Shown here: positions 48,340 through 60,292 of the stretch, in pieces
Layout: the number at the start of each line of letters is the position of its first letter
Numbering within the stretch: position 1 is the stretch's first letter
Origin: Dickeya lacustris
GTDB lineage: Bacteria; Pseudomonadota; Gammaproteobacteria; Enterobacterales; Enterobacteriaceae
Assembly (NCBI RefSeq): GCF_029635795.1
Contig: NZ_CP114280.1
Span: 1,860,001-1,924,000 of the forward strand
DNA length: 64,000 nucleotides
Direction of reading: 5' to 3'
Notes under the pieces: model-generated
What the model was told of the DNA's origin: nothing
Seen by the model: the letters and a program-made list of their open reading frames with translations, nothing else
The model's database searches: none
Made by a program: the position numbers and the translations under genes

Positions 48340-49074
48340 ATGAAAAAAATTTATTTTATTCAGGTGATACTGGATGGAGGAATGGCCTTATTGTTACTGA
48401 TATTAATGGGGTTTCATCTTCATGGTGAGATGATACATGAATGGTCTGGCATGCTCTTTACACTGATGATTATTCTCCATTTATATCTGAACAAGCATCG
48501 GCTCTGGGCTCTGCCACCCACGCTCCCTGCGGCTATGCGTGTTATTAACCGAGCGGTTAATTTCGTAACACTCATGGTGATACTGGCCGTCATCGTCTCC
48601 GGCGTTATGATCTCTCGCCATGTTTTTCCTGATTTTCCATTTCATAACCCGAATACATGGGTTAGAAAGCTACATATGACGGCAGTCTACTGGGGCATGA
48701 TCATAATTGCGGTACATATCGGCTTACACTGGAAAATGCTGGCTAAATTTTTCTGTTTCGTGCTGAAAATCCCCGAGCATTCCTGTTTTTCGAACATCAT
48801 TACACCCTGTATATTTTCGGTAATATCGCTACTGGGTCTGTACTGGTTTCTCTCCACAAACTACCTTGCTTATTTACGCATGGCGGTTGATTTCTCCTTT
48901 TTTGACTATGATGAATCTGCATTTATTTTTTATTTTCGCTACATAGCCATTATTATTTTATTTGCATTAGCCACCCGTTTTTTGCTTTGGTTGTTTGTTT
49001 TCAGGGCTCAAAAGATAGTGCCTTCACAAGGTACGGCCAACGTTAACAACCGTATTCATGAATATGACAAATAA
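48340..49074 (+). CDS. DUF4405 (flavinylation-associated cytochrome) membrane protein
   Basis: 244-aa protein with about five hydrophobic helices. Paired histidines appear in IHEWSGMLFTLMIILHLYL and RKLHMTAVYWGMIIIAVHIGLHW, the arrangement expected for haem b ligands in DUF4405-type cytochromes. It follows the exported flavodoxin by 9 nt. I infer an inner-membrane electron conduit delivering electrons to the periplasmic flavodoxin; direction and donor are not shown by the sequence. Confidence 0.8.
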   Translation: MKKIYFIQVILDGGMALLLLILMGFHLHGEMIHEWSGMLFTLMIILHLYLNKHRLWALPPTLPAAMRVINRAVNFVTLMVILAVIVSGVMISRHVFPDFPFHNPNTWVRKLHMTAVYWGMIIIAVHIGLHWKMLAKFFCFVLKIPEHSCFSNIITPCIFSVISLLGLYWFLSTNYLAYLRMAVDFSFFDYDESAFIFYFRYIAIIILFALATRFLLWLFVFRAQKIVPSQGTANVNNRIHEYDK

Positions 49075-49152
49075 GGGTAATCAGGGGTTCTCAATAATCT
49101 GCCCTGAAAGTAAAGGTATCATTGAGCCGCAAATATAACCGAGGGCATAATC

Positions 49153-50217
49153 TTGCAGACATTTTTAAAAACGCTGTTCATTTGCCTGATGGCAAGTGCT
49201 CAGGTAGTTCAGCTCGCCAATGCAGAACCAATAGTCATTCAGAAACAGGGAAGCTTTTCCGCTGGTGGCACCATCATCACTGCGCCCGGAAAATTTGACG
49301 CAACCGAACCGCTGAATTCCGCAGGCCAAACTTATCATGGCGATCACGCATCGGTGTTTTACCAGATCCCTCGCCATCCTCACAAATACCCCATCATCAT
49401 GCTGCATGGTGCCGGTCAGTTCTCCCGCACCTGGGAAAGTACGCCGGATGGCCGTGAGGGATTCCAGAACATTTTCCTGCGCCGTGGTTTCTCAACATAT
49501 CTTGTTGATCAACCGCGTCGCGGCAATGCAGGGCGTAGCACGGTAGAAAATACCATTACACCTAAGCCCGATGAACAGATGTGGTTTAATCAGTTTCGGG
49601 TAGGCATCTGGCCCGATTATTTTAAAGGCGTTCAGTTCTCTCACGATAAAGCAGCGCTCAATCAGTTTTTCCGTCAAATGACGCCGAACACCGGGCCGTT
49701 TGACATCAAGGTGATCGCTGACGCGATGTCCGCCGTTGTCGATAAATCGGGCCCGGCAATCCTCTTCACGCATTCTCAGGGAGGTGGCCCCGGCTGGTAC
49801 ACGGCAATGAAAAACGACAAGGTAAAAGCCATTGTTGCCTTCGAACCGGGTAGCAGTTTTGTCTTCCCAGAAAAAGAATTACCCGAGCCAATGCCAAGCG
49901 CATTCGATACGCTAAAGGGCGAGCCTGTTCCGCAGGAACAGTTTATGGCTCTGACCAACATTCCGATTCTGATTATTTACGGTGATAACATTCCTGATAA
50001 ACCGGTAGCCATGCCCGCACAAGACAGTTGGCGAGTACGCCTGGCAATGGCCAGGAAATGGCGCGATGTGGTGAACAAATTCGGCGGCGATGTAACCGTG
50101 ATACACCTGCCAGAAATAGGAATTACGGGTAATACTCATTTCCCCTTTTCTGATTTGAATAATATCCAGATTGCTGACCTGGTGAGCCAGTTCATTAAAG
50201 AAAAAAAGCTTCAGTAA
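49153..50217 (+). CDS. Exported alpha/beta hydrolase
   Basis: 354-aa protein with a Sec signal peptide (TLFICLMASAQVVQLANA). The alpha/beta hydrolase fold is indicated by IIMLHGAGQFSRTWESTPDGREGF and a nucleophile elbow FTHSQGGGPGW. A C-terminal THFPFSDLNN may hold the catalytic His. The start is TTG at 49153 with GAGGG about 8 nt upstream; no ATG fits. Substrate unknown. It follows the flavodoxin/DUF4405 pair and precedes two aldo/keto reductases in the same direction. Confidence 0.82.
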   Translation: MQTFLKTLFICLMASAQVVQLANAEPIVIQKQGSFSAGGTIITAPGKFDATEPLNSAGQTYHGDHASVFYQIPRHPHKYPIIMLHGAGQFSRTWESTPDGREGFQNIFLRRGFSTYLVDQPRRGNAGRSTVENTITPKPDEQMWFNQFRVGIWPDYFKGVQFSHDKAALNQFFRQMTPNTGPFDIKVIADAMSAVVDKSGPAILFTHSQGGGPGWYTAMKNDKVKAIVAFEPGSSFVFPEKELPEPMPSAFDTLKGEPVPQEQFMALTNIPILIIYGDNIPDKPVAMPAQDSWRVRLAMARKWRDVVNKFGGDVTVIHLPEIGITGNTHFPFSDLNNIQIADLVSQFIKEKKLQ

Positions 50218-50238
50218 TTGAACACTTAAAAAGCATCA

Positions 50239-52218
<1,980 letters not shown>

Positions 52219-52221
52219 CGA

Positions 52222-52262
52222 AAATACTCAGGGGGCATTTTCATTTCGCCTCCTGAGTATTT
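52222..52262. terminator. Bidirectional hairpin, reductase/LysR
   Basis: 11-bp stem AAATACTCAGG / CCTGAGTATTT with additional internal G-C pairs, located between convergent genes. Confidence 0.75.
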
Positions 52263-52296
52263 AAGTATCATGAGAGGGAAGCGGGCCCCGGCATTT

Positions 52297-53223
<927 letters not shown>

Positions 53224-53291
53224 CTAATTATGAGAAGTGTTCATAGACGTAATTATCTTAACCCCATTACTCTCAACAATCGCTATTGCTA

Positions 53292-53325
53292 CACTTTATT
53301 TCGAACAGCACTTTATTTCGAATAA
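53292..53325. repeat. Tandem 17-bp duplication upstream of the NmrA-like gene
   Basis: CACTTTATTTCGAA at 53292-53305 recurs at 53309-53322, exactly 17 bp on. It lies 30-64 bp upstream of the gene at 53356, in the LysR/target divergent gap. The spacing is compatible with paired regulator sites, but slippage is equally possible. Confidence 0.75.
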
Positions 53326-53355
53326 CAATTCATTCTATTACGCGAAAGGTTAATT

Positions 53356-54138
53356 ATGAAGATATTAATTGTCGGCGCGACAGGGAGTATTGGTCGCCAT
53401 GTAGTTGCAATGTCAATAAAAATGGGGCACCAGCCAAAAGCACTGGTGCGGAGTAAACAAAAAGGTAAATTGTTACCGCAAGGTACTGAAATCGTCTACG
53501 GGGATGTCAGCCTCCCGGAAACACTGACAAAAATAAGTGACGATATTGATGCCGTTATTTTCACACTGGGATCGGATGGTCAGGGGCGTATTGGCGCACG
53601 GGCCATTGATTACGGTGGCGTGCGAAATATTCTGACAACACTAAAGCACAAGCCGGTACGCATTGTGTTAATGACAGCAATCGGAGTCACTGACCGAGAC
53701 GGAGCCTATAACCGCCAGACGGAAGCACATGACTGGAAGCGGCGCTCAGAACGGCTTGTGCGCGCCAGCGGCCATCCCTATACCATCGTCAGGCCCGGCT
53801 GGTTTGACTATCACCAACCCGACGAAGAAAAAATTGTCATGCTGCAAGGCGACACGCGCCACTCGGGTACTCCGGCTGATGGCGTTATTGCCCGTATACA
53901 AATAGCCAGGGTACTGGTTAGTGCGTTAACAGATGACAACGCTAACAATAAGACGCTGGAGTTAATTGCAGAGTCTGGCTATGAACAGTCAGATCTTAGC
54001 CCGCTCTTTTCTTCTCTACAGCAAGATTCCATCGAGCGAAATGATGGCATATTGGATAGAGATAATATGCCGCTACTTTCAGAGCCACAATCCGTCATTG
54101 ACGACCTCAGCGCCATGGAAAACAGACCTCGTCGATAA
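53356..54138 (+). CDS. NAD(P)-binding oxidoreductase (NmrA/atypical SDR)
   Basis: 260-aa protein with an N-terminal Rossmann motif VGATGSIGRHV and the ALVRSKQKG cofactor-specificity segment, typical of atypical SDRs of the NmrA/SDR_a5 type. The C-terminus is divergent. Putative quinone or NADP-dependent redox sensing or reduction; not assigned further. It is divergent from the LysR gene at 52297. Confidence 0.82.
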   Translation: MKILIVGATGSIGRHVVAMSIKMGHQPKALVRSKQKGKLLPQGTEIVYGDVSLPETLTKISDDIDAVIFTLGSDGQGRIGARAIDYGGVRNILTTLKHKPVRIVLMTAIGVTDRDGAYNRQTEAHDWKRRSERLVRASGHPYTIVRPGWFDYHQPDEEKIVMLQGDTRHSGTPADGVIARIQIARVLVSALTDDNANNKTLELIAESGYEQSDLSPLFSSLQQDSIERNDGILDRDNMPLLSEPQSVIDDLSAMENRPRR

Positions 54139-54565
54139 GGATTAAAAGCGTGCTGATTTATCGATAAGAAATAAGGTATTATTTCCAGCTCCAGTCAGGC
54201 TGGAAACGGAGTGAAGAAACACATCCGTTTCCAGTTTCAGGAATATTCCACACTATTTATTAATACCGAAAATGCCCTGATATTAAATGATGAAATCATC
54301 ATGAATGATATTTTTATGGCAGCGGTATTTGTCCCAATCGCCCCAACCTGTATCTTACGCACCCTATTTTCTATTTTTAGGATACGCTCTCGGCAGGTTT
54401 CCCACAGACGGTGTAAAAGCCAATTTAAACGTTAAACCATCACGTTATAGCGAAAATTGTACGCCATACGTGATGGTTTATAGAGATAGTTTATAGGGAT
54501 AATTTATAGGTAATGATTTGACGTGAACATACGCGGATGTTCACCCTGTGAGGTAATCAAAGGGT
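54139..54565. other. Intergenic region with hairpin, inverted repeat and 13-bp tandem repeats
   Basis: No convincing gene. CTGGAAACGGA/TCCGTTTCCAG (54200-54210, 54224-54234) followed by TTTC is a possible terminator for the NmrA-like gene. A perfect 12-bp inverted repeat TAAACCATCACG (54433-54444) / CGTGATGGTTTA (54469-54480) encloses 24 bp. From 54477 a 13-bp unit TTTATAGRGATAR is repeated about three times (54477-54515). Confidence 0.6.
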
Positions 54566-55396
54566 TTATTGGGGGCGCAACTCACCATATTTAAACGATG
54601 CCGTCGCACCGCCATCAATAAGCAAATCGCTACCGGTTACATATGTGCCATTCGCTCCGAAAAGAAACTCGGCAAGCGCGCCAATTTCATCAGGTGTTCC
54701 CCCCCGGCCAGCGGGAGACTTATCCAGCATATTGCGATAGAAAGCGCCCCTTTCAACGCTATTCAGCTCATCATAAGCCAGCGGCGTAAAGACAATACCT
54801 GCGCTAATACAGTTAATTCTCGCGCCACGTTTGCCCCATTTAACCGCTTCAGACATAACGCGAAGAGCATTACAACGCTTGGAAATCTGGTAAGCGTATA
54901 AGCTGTCGTCAATATTTTTTACCAGAGGCAGTTCAAGCAGTGCTTCCGGGGGCAACGTTGCCAGTTCATCGGCCTGAGCCTGAGTAAGAGCATCAACCGC
55001 CAGGCGATGGCTGGATTGTGAACCAATCACCACGCAAGAGCCCCCCGGGGCGATAACCTTACCAAATTCCTCAAACAATACCGCGCTGCCGTATAAATCA
55101 ACCCGGATAAGATCCTGTGCTTTTGCCTGAGAAGGCGACAGCCCTGCGGTGTGAATAATTCCTTTGATCTCACCCAGATCACAGGCTGTTTTAACGAGTT
55201 CCTGTATCGATTGACGTGAACTGACATCGACAGTCGTCGTACTCACCTCGAAGCCTGCACGAGAAAGGGTATTCTCTGCCTGCTGCGCATTTTCAATTTT
55301 AATATCCGCCAGGAGAATATGCTTCCCAACACTCACTCGTCGTGCAATCGCCTGGGCAATCGATCCACTACCTATAACTACAATGATATCTTTCAT
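54566..55396 (-). CDS. SDR-family oxidoreductase
   Basis: 276-aa short-chain dehydrogenase. Rossmann motif VIGSGSIAQAIA, catalytic Ser in VVIGSQSSH, YxxxK as YQISK, and the C-terminal YVTGSDLLIDGGAT signature of classical SDRs. Substrate unknown. It is monocistronic on the minus strand and divergent, across 654 bp, from the aldo/keto reductase at 56051. Confidence 0.9.
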   Translation of the reverse strand: MKDIIVVIGSGSIAQAIARRVSVGKHILLADIKIENAQQAENTLSRAGFEVSTTTVDVSSRQSIQELVKTACDLGEIKGIIHTAGLSPSQAKAQDLIRVDLYGSAVLFEEFGKVIAPGGSCVVIGSQSSHRLAVDALTQAQADELATLPPEALLELPLVKNIDDSLYAYQISKRCNALRVMSEAVKWGKRGARINCISAGIVFTPLAYDELNSVERGAFYRNMLDKSPAGRGGTPDEIGALAEFLFGANGTYVTGSDLLIDGGATASFKYGELRPQ

Positions 55397-56050
55397 TCAT
55401 CGCCCCTTATCTATTCTATGGATAATAACCGTGACTTTAGGCTTTCAGTATAAGTTCACCTCTGCCACTCACAGTGAAAAGCATAGCGGTTAGAAAAAGG
55501 CAGAGTAAGTTGATTGGCGGACTTACCCTTATGAGCCTTACTCATAAATAAATGCAGTGTCCATGTTCAAATTACACCATGATCTTCCTGCTAAAATAAG
55601 CCAGCACACTGCGTTATTCTGGTGAAATCATTACCGGATATTTAAATCTTTCGTGCCAGAAATTTTTCTGTACCGGGATTACAGCATTACATTGGTATTC
55701 ATCAACATAAAATTTAGCAAGCGTTCTGCATCCATCACTTTCCATCCTGATAAACGACTTAAAAGATATGATATTCATCATATCGTTATGGTTAGAGGCG
55801 TACCTGCTCCGCTCCTGGCAAGACAAAAAACCATTTTGTCTATCATTGACAAATGTCACTAAGTGACAGATTATCGATGTGGCGATGTACTCATTGGCTG
55901 TCTCAGGCATGCTCTTCGTTTCATGAATCGGTACTTTTCCTGATTCTTAACATGAAGGTATCGATGCCTGTCTTGTGACCAAACTCACGAATTATGCCTG
56001 AACGCTATCCAACGTAATGTCAAAAACCACCTATGAGCAGGATGTTAAAC
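55397..56050. other. Gene-poor 654-bp gap with a perfect palindrome
   Basis: No recognisable gene; short frames on either strand near 55610-55910 lack homologue-like features. TGTCACTAAGTGACA at 55854-55868 is a perfect 7+1+7 palindrome, and TTGTC-N7-GACAA overlaps its left side (55837-55853). These look like operator half-sites for a dimeric regulator of the flanking oxidoreductase genes. Confidence 0.5.
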
Positions 56051-56926
56051 ATGCAAAAAATTGATGCGAGTGTTTCCGGTCAGTTCAAGATCGGCGGGGA
56101 TATGGCCATAAACCGATTGGGTTATGGCGCAATGCGTATTACCGGGCCGGGTTTTTATGGTGAGCCAGAAGATCGTGATGAAGCGCTGCGTGTGCTTAAA
56201 CGTGCGCCAGAACTGGGTATTAACTTTATTGATACCGCCGATTGTTATGGCCCGTTTGTCAGCGAAGAGTTGATTGCCGAAGCGCTTTATCCCTACAAAT
56301 CAGATCTGATTGTTGCGACCAAAGGCGGCCTTGTCCGTCCGGGGCTGACGGAAGGGCAGTGGCCGATTATTGGCGATCCCGCCTATCTTGGTCAGGCCGT
56401 TCGCATGAGTATACGTCGCTTGAAGGTTGAACGTATCGACTTGTGGCAGTTGCATCGGGTTGACCCAAAAGTCCCGGAAGCAGAACAGTTTGGTTTTATT
56501 AAGGATATGATTGATCAGGGTTTTATTCGCCATGCCGGTTTAAGCCAGGTAACGGTCGCGCAAATTAAAGAAGCGCAGAAATACTTCCCGGTCGCAACAG
56601 TTCAAAATATGTACAACCTGGTCACTCGGGATGATGAGGATGTGCTGGATTATTGTGAAGAAAATAACATTGGTTTCATTCCGTGGTTTCCACTCGCTTC
56701 AGGTGAGCTTGCCAAACCGGGGGGCGTTGTCGATACGATAGCCAAAGCGAAAGGAGTGACGCCAAGCCAAATCGCACTGGCATGGATGCTTAAACGCAGC
56801 CCGGTCATGCTGCCCATTCCCGGTACAAGCAAAGTTGCCCATCTTGAAGAGAATGTCGCTGGCGCGAGTGTTGTGTTGAGCGATGAGGAGTTTGCATTGC
56901 TTGACGCAGCCTCACCACGCCCTTAA
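56051..56926 (+). CDS. Aldo/keto reductase
   Basis: About 291-297 aa. Catalytic residues in [18 protein letters not shown] and LWQLHRVDP; cofactor motif [14 protein letters not shown]. Three in-frame ATG codons exist (56033, 56042, 56051). I prefer 56051, with AGGATG just upstream as Shine-Dalgarno, but the longer forms are possible. It is the first gene of a probable three-gene unit with an SDR and a TetR regulator. Confidence 0.88.
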   Translation: MQKIDASVSGQFKIGGDMAINRLGYGAMRITGPGFYGEPEDRDEALRVLKRAPELGINFIDTADCYGPFVSEELIAEALYPYKSDLIVATKGGLVRPGLTEGQWPIIGDPAYLGQAVRMSIRRLKVERIDLWQLHRVDPKVPEAEQFGFIKDMIDQGFIRHAGLSQVTVAQIKEAQKYFPVATVQNMYNLVTRDDEDVLDYCEENNIGFIPWFPLASGELAKPGGVVDTIAKAKGVTPSQIALAWMLKRSPVMLPIPGTSKVAHLEENVAGASVVLSDEEFALLDAASPRP

Positions 56927-57041
56927 TCACAGCGGCACCGCTGCCGATTCTTTTGTCACCGGATGATGCTGCTGACAGGCCAGCCTTCTAAGCTGGCCCT
57001 GTTACTCTCTGGCCTGATTTCTCTCTGGAGCGAAGATAATC

Positions 57042-57692
57042 ATGAAAACATTCTTGAGTATTGGTACGGGGCCAGGCATTGGCCTTGCCACTGCCGAACG
57101 TTTTTCTACCGAAGGTTTTAATACCGTACTCAGCGCTCGTCATCCTGAACGGCTAGAACAGTACGTGCAAAAATGTCAAAAAGCGGGACGAGTCAGTACG
57201 GCGATGGGGGTGGATGCCGCCGATCCCGAACGTGTTCAACAATTGCTCACAACAGTGTTCCAACAGTACGGCGCTATCGACGTTCTGCACTACAACGCTG
57301 CATCATTGCGGCAAGCAACCATCACAGAGCAGCCCGCTGACACGTTTCTATCGGATATCTCGGTCAACATTGTGGGTGCAATGGTTGCCATTCAGACGGT
57401 TCTCCCCTTGATGCTGGCTCAAGGACAAGGAACGATACTGCTGACCGGCGGCAAATTTGGCGTGATGCCTGCGCCTGAATATATTTCTCTCAGCGTCGGT
57501 AAAGCCGGGATCAGATCACTTGCCATGGGATTATTTGACGATTTAAAAAAACAAGGAATACACATTGGTACGGTCACAGCATCAGCCTTAACCGGTGCTG
57601 ATTCAGCCTGGAGCCATGGTGTTGCGCAAGCATTTTGGCAACTTTACTCTATGCCTTATGATGACTGGGTGGCTGAAATTGCATACCCTTAA
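57042..57692 (+). CDS. Atypical SDR lacking the usual catalytic Tyr
   Basis: 216-aa Rossmann protein with a cofactor motif GTGPGIGLATAERF and NAAS. In the active-site region it reads LLTGGKFGVMPAPEYISLSVGKAGI. Where classical SDRs have Ser and YxxxK, this has GG and SxxxK, while the Lys is kept. Either it uses another residue, for example the Tyr seven before the Lys, or it is a binding protein. It lies between the aldo/keto reductase and the TetR gene. Confidence 0.8.
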   Translation: MKTFLSIGTGPGIGLATAERFSTEGFNTVLSARHPERLEQYVQKCQKAGRVSTAMGVDAADPERVQQLLTTVFQQYGAIDVLHYNAASLRQATITEQPADTFLSDISVNIVGAMVAIQTVLPLMLAQGQGTILLTGGKFGVMPAPEYISLSVGKAGIRSLAMGLFDDLKKQGIHIGTVTASALTGADSAWSHGVAQAFWQLYSMPYDDWVAEIAYP

Positions 57693-57762
57693 CGTCGTTT
57701 TTTGGATATGACGCCTTTAATCGCTCATGCAAAACGGCATAACCGCTTCCCAGGGAATACAG

Positions 57763-58341
57763 ATGGGTTTAAGAGAAAGAAAGAAAGATCAAACGCGTCG
57801 TCAGATATTGGAAGCGGCACTGGTATTGATTGGTCGCCAGGGTTTCGAAGACACCACCATTAATCAAATTGCAGCCGCCGTCGATATTTCGCCAAGAACG
57901 GTTTTACGCTACTTTCCAACAAAAGAAGACGTGATCGTTAGCTGGGTTGAAGACGGTATGGCCATTTTCCTGTCTTGTCTTGATAACCGCCCCACGGGTG
58001 AACCGGCTCATTTGAGCCTTCTTGCATGTGCACGTGAACTGCTGAAATTGTATCAGGAACGCGCCGATTTTTATCTCACCATCGAGCGCGTGATTGCGTC
58101 ATCATCAGGAATCAGCGCCCGTAAGCATGAGATGTCGGCAGCACTGAGTGAAAAAGTGTCTCAGATTCTCTCTGCCCGAGCGGCTTTTTCAGAAACCGCA
58201 CCACTTGCCGCTGAACTCTATCCGACGGTTGTTTTTTCGATGCTGAGGGTGGTGATCCATGCCTGGGTCGCTATGGATGGGCAAAAGCAGTTACTTGAAC
58301 TGTTCGATGAGACCGCTAAATTGATTCGCTTTCAGTCATGA
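57763..58341 (+). CDS. TetR-family transcriptional regulator
   Basis: 192-aa TetR regulator. Helix-turn-helix in TRRQILEAALVLIGRQGFEDTTINQIAAAVDISPRTVLRYFPTKEDVI. The C-terminal ligand domain is variable. I chose ATG 57763 (MGLRERKKDQ), with AGGGA upstream; the frame from 57727 adds 12 residues. It probably controls the aldo/keto reductase-SDR unit that it ends. Confidence 0.92.
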   Translation: MGLRERKKDQTRRQILEAALVLIGRQGFEDTTINQIAAAVDISPRTVLRYFPTKEDVIVSWVEDGMAIFLSCLDNRPTGEPAHLSLLACARELLKLYQERADFYLTIERVIASSSGISARKHEMSAALSEKVSQILSARAAFSETAPLAAELYPTVVFSMLRVVIHAWVAMDGQKQLLELFDETAKLIRFQS

Positions 58342-58440
58342 TTGAATCGCAAACTTGTTAACAGACGCCTGTCAGACTGTAGGGCGCAGTGATCCTCTAC
58401 CCACGTAATGTGGACACAGCCCTAAGCGAGATTTTCGTTT

Positions 58441-58614
58441 TCAAATTGTTCTGGACGACCGCCAGCGCGCCATCTGTAGCGCATCGCAGGCCAGTTTCGC
58501 CGTCATTCGTGAGGACATCGACCAGCCAATAACGGCACGAGACCACAGGTCAATCACCACCGCCAGATACAACCCGCCTTCAAATGGCGTGTCGTTGAGC
58601 GTGCTTGCCCAGCA
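58441..58614 (-). pseudogene. IS3-family transposase (OrfB, DDE/rve) fragment
   Basis: On the minus strand a frame of about 57 codons reads [18 protein letters not shown], then [21 protein letters not shown] and a stop. This is the integrase-core region of IS3-group OrfB proteins, from just before the second catalytic Asp (LAVVIDL). Both ends are missing, so it is a relic. The rest of the 58342-58740 gap has no gene that I can support. Confidence 0.85.
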
Positions 58615-58740
58615 GGTAAGTTAATGACTGTTGCCAGACAGTCACAGGCGGCAGGCATGCCGATGCCTCCCGCGCCGGGGATGGTGTTTGCATGGATGCC
58701 CTCTTAAGATAAACGCTGAAGGTGAAGGAAATGCCGATGT

Positions 58741-59652
58741 TCATCCCCCGCTGCCCAAACTGTGAGGCAGTTCGGCGGCGAGCGCATCGATGGCCAGCCG
58801 ACAGCGTAGTGGCAAATAATGTGCAGCAGGCCATATCGCATAGCAGGCCATCACCGCGCTTGGGCGATCGCGCCAGATCTCAACCAGTTCACCACGGGCT
58901 AATCGTTCTCGCACCAGCCAGTCGGGTAGCCAGGCGATGCCCATTCCCTCCACTGCGGCATCGGCAATCACTTCGAGATCGTTAAACCGCATCCGTGAAT
59001 TGACGGGCACATCGACCAGTGTGCCTGACGCATCCGCCAGTCGCCACGGCAGCGCTGTCTCTTTGCGCCAGTATGCCAGCAGCGCATGTTTGGTTAACTC
59101 ACTGATATCGAGTGGTGTTTCTCTGGCAGCAAGATAGGCTGGCGCGGCACACAGTACCTTACGTTGGCCCGTAAGCCTGCGGGCGCGTAGCGATGATTCA
59201 TTGCCAAGCGTGCCGCTACGCAGCGCCAGATCGAACCCCTCGGCAATCAAATCGACATAGCGATCGTTAAAGTTCAGCTCAAGCTCCAGCCGGGGATGCA
59301 AACGCGCATAGCGGCGCAAAATCGGCGCGATGCAGTGGCGGCCAAACAGAACCGGCAAAGAGACACGCAGCGTCCCTGACACTTCTCTGCGCCCCGAATC
59401 GAGCTGCGCTTCAGCCGCCCGCAGCTCATCAATCGCCCGCAGGCAGCGCTCATAATATTGCTGCCCATCTTCAGTCAGGCTTTGTGTTCGGGTGGTACGT
59501 TGAAAAAGTTGCACGCCGAGCCGTTCTTCAAGGCGGGCAATCGCTTTTCCTACCGCAGAGCGGGTCAAAGAGAGCCGCTCACCGGCTTTAGCAAAACCAC
59601 CGGCTTCAACCACTTCCACAAACAGTTGTATGCCATCGAATCTGTCTAACAT
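58741..59652 (-). CDS. LysR-family transcriptional regulator (next to the MIase-like gene)
   Basis: 303-aa LysR protein. N-terminal helix-turn-helix (FDGIQLFVEVVEAGGFAKAGERLSLTRSAVGKAIARLE, LFQRTTRTQSLTEDG) of the CrgA/YafC-like subgroup. It is divergent from the muconolactone-isomerase-like and DJ-1 genes, which it may regulate. Confidence 0.93.
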   Translation of the reverse strand: MLDRFDGIQLFVEVVEAGGFAKAGERLSLTRSAVGKAIARLEERLGVQLFQRTTRTQSLTEDGQQYYERCLRAIDELRAAEAQLDSGRREVSGTLRVSLPVLFGRHCIAPILRRYARLHPRLELELNFNDRYVDLIAEGFDLALRSGTLGNESSLRARRLTGQRKVLCAAPAYLAARETPLDISELTKHALLAYWRKETALPWRLADASGTLVDVPVNSRMRFNDLEVIADAAVEGMGIAWLPDWLVRERLARGELVEIWRDRPSAVMACYAIWPAAHYLPLRCRLAIDALAAELPHSLGSGG

Positions 59653-59992
59653 CGCCTCTCCAATTGAAGAATAAAAGGAACCAGTGAGTGGAAATTTATC
59701 CGCTAATTATGAATTAAATTCTACATTATAGTGTTGTGGCGGATAAGCACAGCGATTGGTTAATACATCCCTTTTAGCGATGAACTCTCTAATCGATTGT
59801 ATTTGAAAAATAAAAAAAAGATCGGCCATGCGACTGGCACCTGAGCCAACGCGCACGCGCCTAACACCAACAAGGACTCCCGATGTTAATTTCCATCATC
59901 GATGACAGAGGCGCGCGTTACCCGTCAGTTTTACCCCGCCTGAACCAGGCTCGCTAACTCCACCTGATGTCACAACAATGAGGAACCTGAAG
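59653..59992. promoter_or_regulatory. Divergent control region, LysR / MIase-like gene
   Basis: No gene in this 340-bp gap. GAATT-A-AATTC at 59711-59721 is a perfect small palindrome of the T-N11-A type near a TATAGT hexamer (59727-59732), a plausible LysR site and promoter. The rest is unremarkable. Confidence 0.35.
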
Positions 59993-60292
59993 ATGAAACT
60001 GCTTTGTCTGGATATTCCCAAACCCGGTGCCACGCTGGAACAGTATGAACCACATATGCTCGATGAAGTGCGCCACGGCTGGTCGCTGTATAAAAGCGGT
60101 TTGGTGCGTGACATTTATTTCCGTCAGGACCGGCCCGGCGTCGCTATCGTCGCGGAATGCGACTCGGTCGATGCCGCCAGAGTCGCCTTAGCGGAATTCC
60201 CTCTCGCGAAGGCGGGCCTGATTGACTGGGACATTATTCCGTTAGGCCCGTTCACCAACTGGGAAGCCTTGTTTGCCAGGGCTCATGCCTGA
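59993..60292 (+). CDS. Muconolactone delta-isomerase-like small protein
   Basis: 99-aa ferredoxin-like (dimeric alpha-beta barrel) protein of the muconolactone isomerase/YciI-like type (FRQDRPGVAIVAECDSVDAARVALAEFPLAKAGLIDWDIIPLGPF). Members isomerise lactones in aromatic degradation or have unknown roles. I chose ATG 59993 with GAGGA upstream. It heads a unit with the DJ-1 gene, divergent from LysR. Confidence 0.75.
   Translation: MKLLCLDIPKPGATLEQYEPHMLDEVRHGWSLYKSGLVRDIYFRQDRPGVAIVAECDSVDAARVALAEFPLAKAGLIDWDIIPLGPFTNWEALFARAHA

Noticed and set aside
54211..54435. 74-codon frame after the NmrA-like gene
   Set aside because: Begins inside a terminator-like hairpin and shows no domain or conservation signal.
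55614..55910. 98-codon minus-strand frame in the 55.4-56.0 kb gap
   Set aside because: Considered as a decayed regulator, but no helix-turn-helix or other family feature can be seen, and a plus-strand frame overlaps it.
58580..58834. 84-codon minus-strand frame overlapping the IS3 fragment and LysR end
   Set aside because: Different frame from the recognisable transposase core and it overlaps the 3' end of a certain LysR gene; no features of its own.
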